Below are positions 14,010 through 15,211 of a stretch of 15,211 bases of DNA, one piece after another (the first letter of the stretch is position 1; each line of letters starts with the position of its first letter). Source of the DNA: Nitrospirota bacterium (GTDB taxonomy: Bacteria > Nitrospirota_A > Leptospirillia > Leptospirillales > Leptospirillaceae); NCBI GenBank assembly GCA_021802325.1, contig JAKAAM010000020.1:1-15211 (forward strand), in the 5' to 3' direction. A model generated the notes under the pieces. That model worked only from the letters and a program-made list of their open reading frames with translations. It did no database searches and had not been told where the DNA came from. The translations under genes were made by a program, and so were the position numbers.

Positions 14010-15211
14010 GATCGATCGTCTGGTTTCGCCACAATCTGCGGCTTTCGGACAATCGCCCCCTCTCACTTGCCGCAAAGGAGGGGGGAGTCCTTCCGGTGTA
14101 TGTTCATGACCCCACCCTCTCCCTCTTCCCCGATGGGGCCCGCCAGAGGTGGCGAAAGCGGAGTCTCGTGGAGCTGGACCGCTCCCTGAGGGCGTGGGGA
14201 AACCGCCTTCATGTTTTTTCCGGGTCGTCTTCTGAGATTCTTTCCAGGGTGGCGGTTCGTGTTCGGGCAGAGAAGGTCTACGCCTTTCGGGGGCTGACGG
14301 GTGAGGATCGGGCCCTGGAAGAGCGTCTGGAAAGAGACCTGATGAATGCGGGGGTGGGGCTCCATTTGACGGGTTTTGACACCCTTTATCCTCCGGACCT
14401 TGCCGCGGAGGGGCGCTCCTCTCCCTGGAAAATCTTCACCCCCTACCATCGCTTTTGCCGCCAGGCCTTCCTGCCGGAGCTCCCCCTTCCTGCGCCGTCG
14501 AGGGTCGACCCCTTGCCTTCCCCTGGCCGTCTGGAGGGAGAAGAAAACGTCGGAGAGGCGGAGGAGGTCGTCGCTTTCGTTGGCTTTGAGCCTGGGGAAG
14601 CGGGCGCGACGTCCCGCCTTCGGGAGTTTCTTGAGGATTCACTCACAGGTTATGCCTCCCGGAGGGATTTTCCGGGAGAGGCCCCAACATCACGCCTCTC
14701 CCCCCATCTTGCCTCGGGAGAAATCAGCGTGCGGGAGATCGTCCACCGGCTTCAGGAATCCAACGCTCCCCGGAAAGATCGGGAAAAGTTCCTGGAGGAA
14801 TTGGGGTGGCGGGAGTTTTCCGCGCATCTCCTCTTTTTTCATCCCGAAATGCTGGGTGAGCCCCTCAAAAAAGAATGGGCCACCATGGAGTGGACGTCGG
14901 ATGAGGCGGGATTTTTGGCCTGGAGAGAGGGACGCACAGGCGTTCCCTTTGTGGATGCAGGAATGAGGGAATTGTCGAAAACGGGCTGGATGCATAACCG
15001 TGTTCGGATGGTGGCGGCAAGCTTTCTTGTGAAAAACCTTGGGGTCTCCTGGCAGTCGGGAGCGCGATGGTTTGCGGAGACGCTCCTTGACTACGATCCG
15101 GCCAACAATGCGGCGTCATGGCAGTGGGTGGCCGGATGCGGGACCGATGCGGCACCGTTTTTCCGGATTTTCAACCCTGTCCTTCAGGGGCAGCGTTACG
15201 ATCCTCACGGC
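14006..15211 (+). CDS. phr: Deoxyribodipyrimidine photolyase/cryptochrome family protein, 3' end outside window
   Basis: The visible 402 residues come from a gene of probably about 470-480 codons. The start is a GTG at 14006 overlapping the methyltransferase stop and beginning MRSIVWFRHNLRLSDN, the classic photolyase N-terminus. The alpha/beta antenna domain covers about 1-130 and includes PVYVHDP. WKIFTPYHRF (141-150) leads into the helical FAD domain: TSRLSPHLASGEIS (228-241), GWREFSAHLLFFHP (267-280), GRTGVPFVDAGMRELSKTGW (309-328), MHNRVRMVAASFLVK, DYDPANNAASWQWVAGCGTD and FRIFNPVLQGQRYDP (387-401). The Trp, Asn and Asp residues of the flavin pocket are present. The enzyme uses blue light to split UV-induced cyclobutane pyrimidine dimers. 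The pattern fits class I CPD photolyases, though a (6-4) photolyase or cryptochrome is not fully excluded. No frame break is seen up to the window edge. Confidence 0.93.
   Translation, partial: MRSIVWFRHNLRLSDNRPLSLAAKEGGVLPVYVHDPTLSLFPDGARQRWRKRSLVELDRSLRAWGNRLHVFSGSSSEILSRVAVRVRAEKVYAFRGLTGEDRALEERLERDLMNAGVGLHLTGFDTLYPPDLAAEGRSSPWKIFTPYHRFCRQAFLPELPLPAPSRVDPLPSPGRLEGEENVGEAEEVVAFVGFEPGEAGATSRLREFLEDSLTGYASRRDFPGEAPTSRLSPHLASGEISVREIVHRLQESNAPRKDREKFLEELGWREFSAHLLFFHPEMLGEPLKKEWATMEWTSDEAGFLAWREGRTGVPFVDAGMRELSKTGWMHNRVRMVAASFLVKNLGVSWQSGARWFAETLLDYDPANNAASWQWVAGCGTDAAPFFRIFNPVLQGQRYDPHG

Overview
The window is about 15.2 kb of GC-rich bacterial DNA. It is dominated by a complete type I-F (Ypest/Csy) CRISPR-Cas locus, followed by a short block of housekeeping and stress genes. 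No rRNA, tRNA or taxonomic marker is present. The base composition, dense gene packing and gene mix would fit a GC-rich Gram-negative organism such as an acidophilic Leptospirillum-type Nitrospirota or a gammaproteobacterium. That placement is a guess.

Layout. Bases 1-166 hold the end of a degraded IS21-type transposase (IstA). On the minus strand a WYL-domain regulator (3422-4258) is followed, with its stop touching the next start, by the Cas2-Cas3 fusion nuclease-helicase (228-3422). A divergent control region (4259-4430) carries a sigma70-like promoter and a 13-bp palindrome. On the plus strand csy1/cas8f, csy2/cas5f, csy3/cas7f, csy4/cas6f and cas1 form one tight operon (4431-9146). It runs into a 107-bp leader and a CRISPR array of 25 repeats and 24 spacers with an exact 60-bp period (9254-10721). 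Bases 10722-11097 hold no intact gene but contain two open frames joined at an A AAA AAG run, and a possible Shine-Dalgarno-sequestering hairpin. The rest is ordinary accessory content: D-lactate dehydrogenase (plus), a sirtuin (minus, convergent), then a SAM methyltransferase translationally overlapping a DNA photolyase that runs off the right edge.

How it works together. Csy1-Csy2-Csy3-Csy4 should form the crRNA-guided surveillance complex, with Csy4 cutting the hairpin in each repeat. Cas1 with the Cas2 domain of Cas2-3 inserts spacers, and the Cas3 part destroys targets. The unusual point is the arrangement. The usual I-F order is cas1, cas2-3, csy1-4 in one direction. Here cas1 sits behind csy4 next to the leader, and cas2-3 is split off into an opposing operon led by a WYL regulator. 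All six I-F proteins are recognisable, so this is a rearranged I-F locus rather than a new CRISPR type. The regulator-controlled nuclease operon is the most novel feature.
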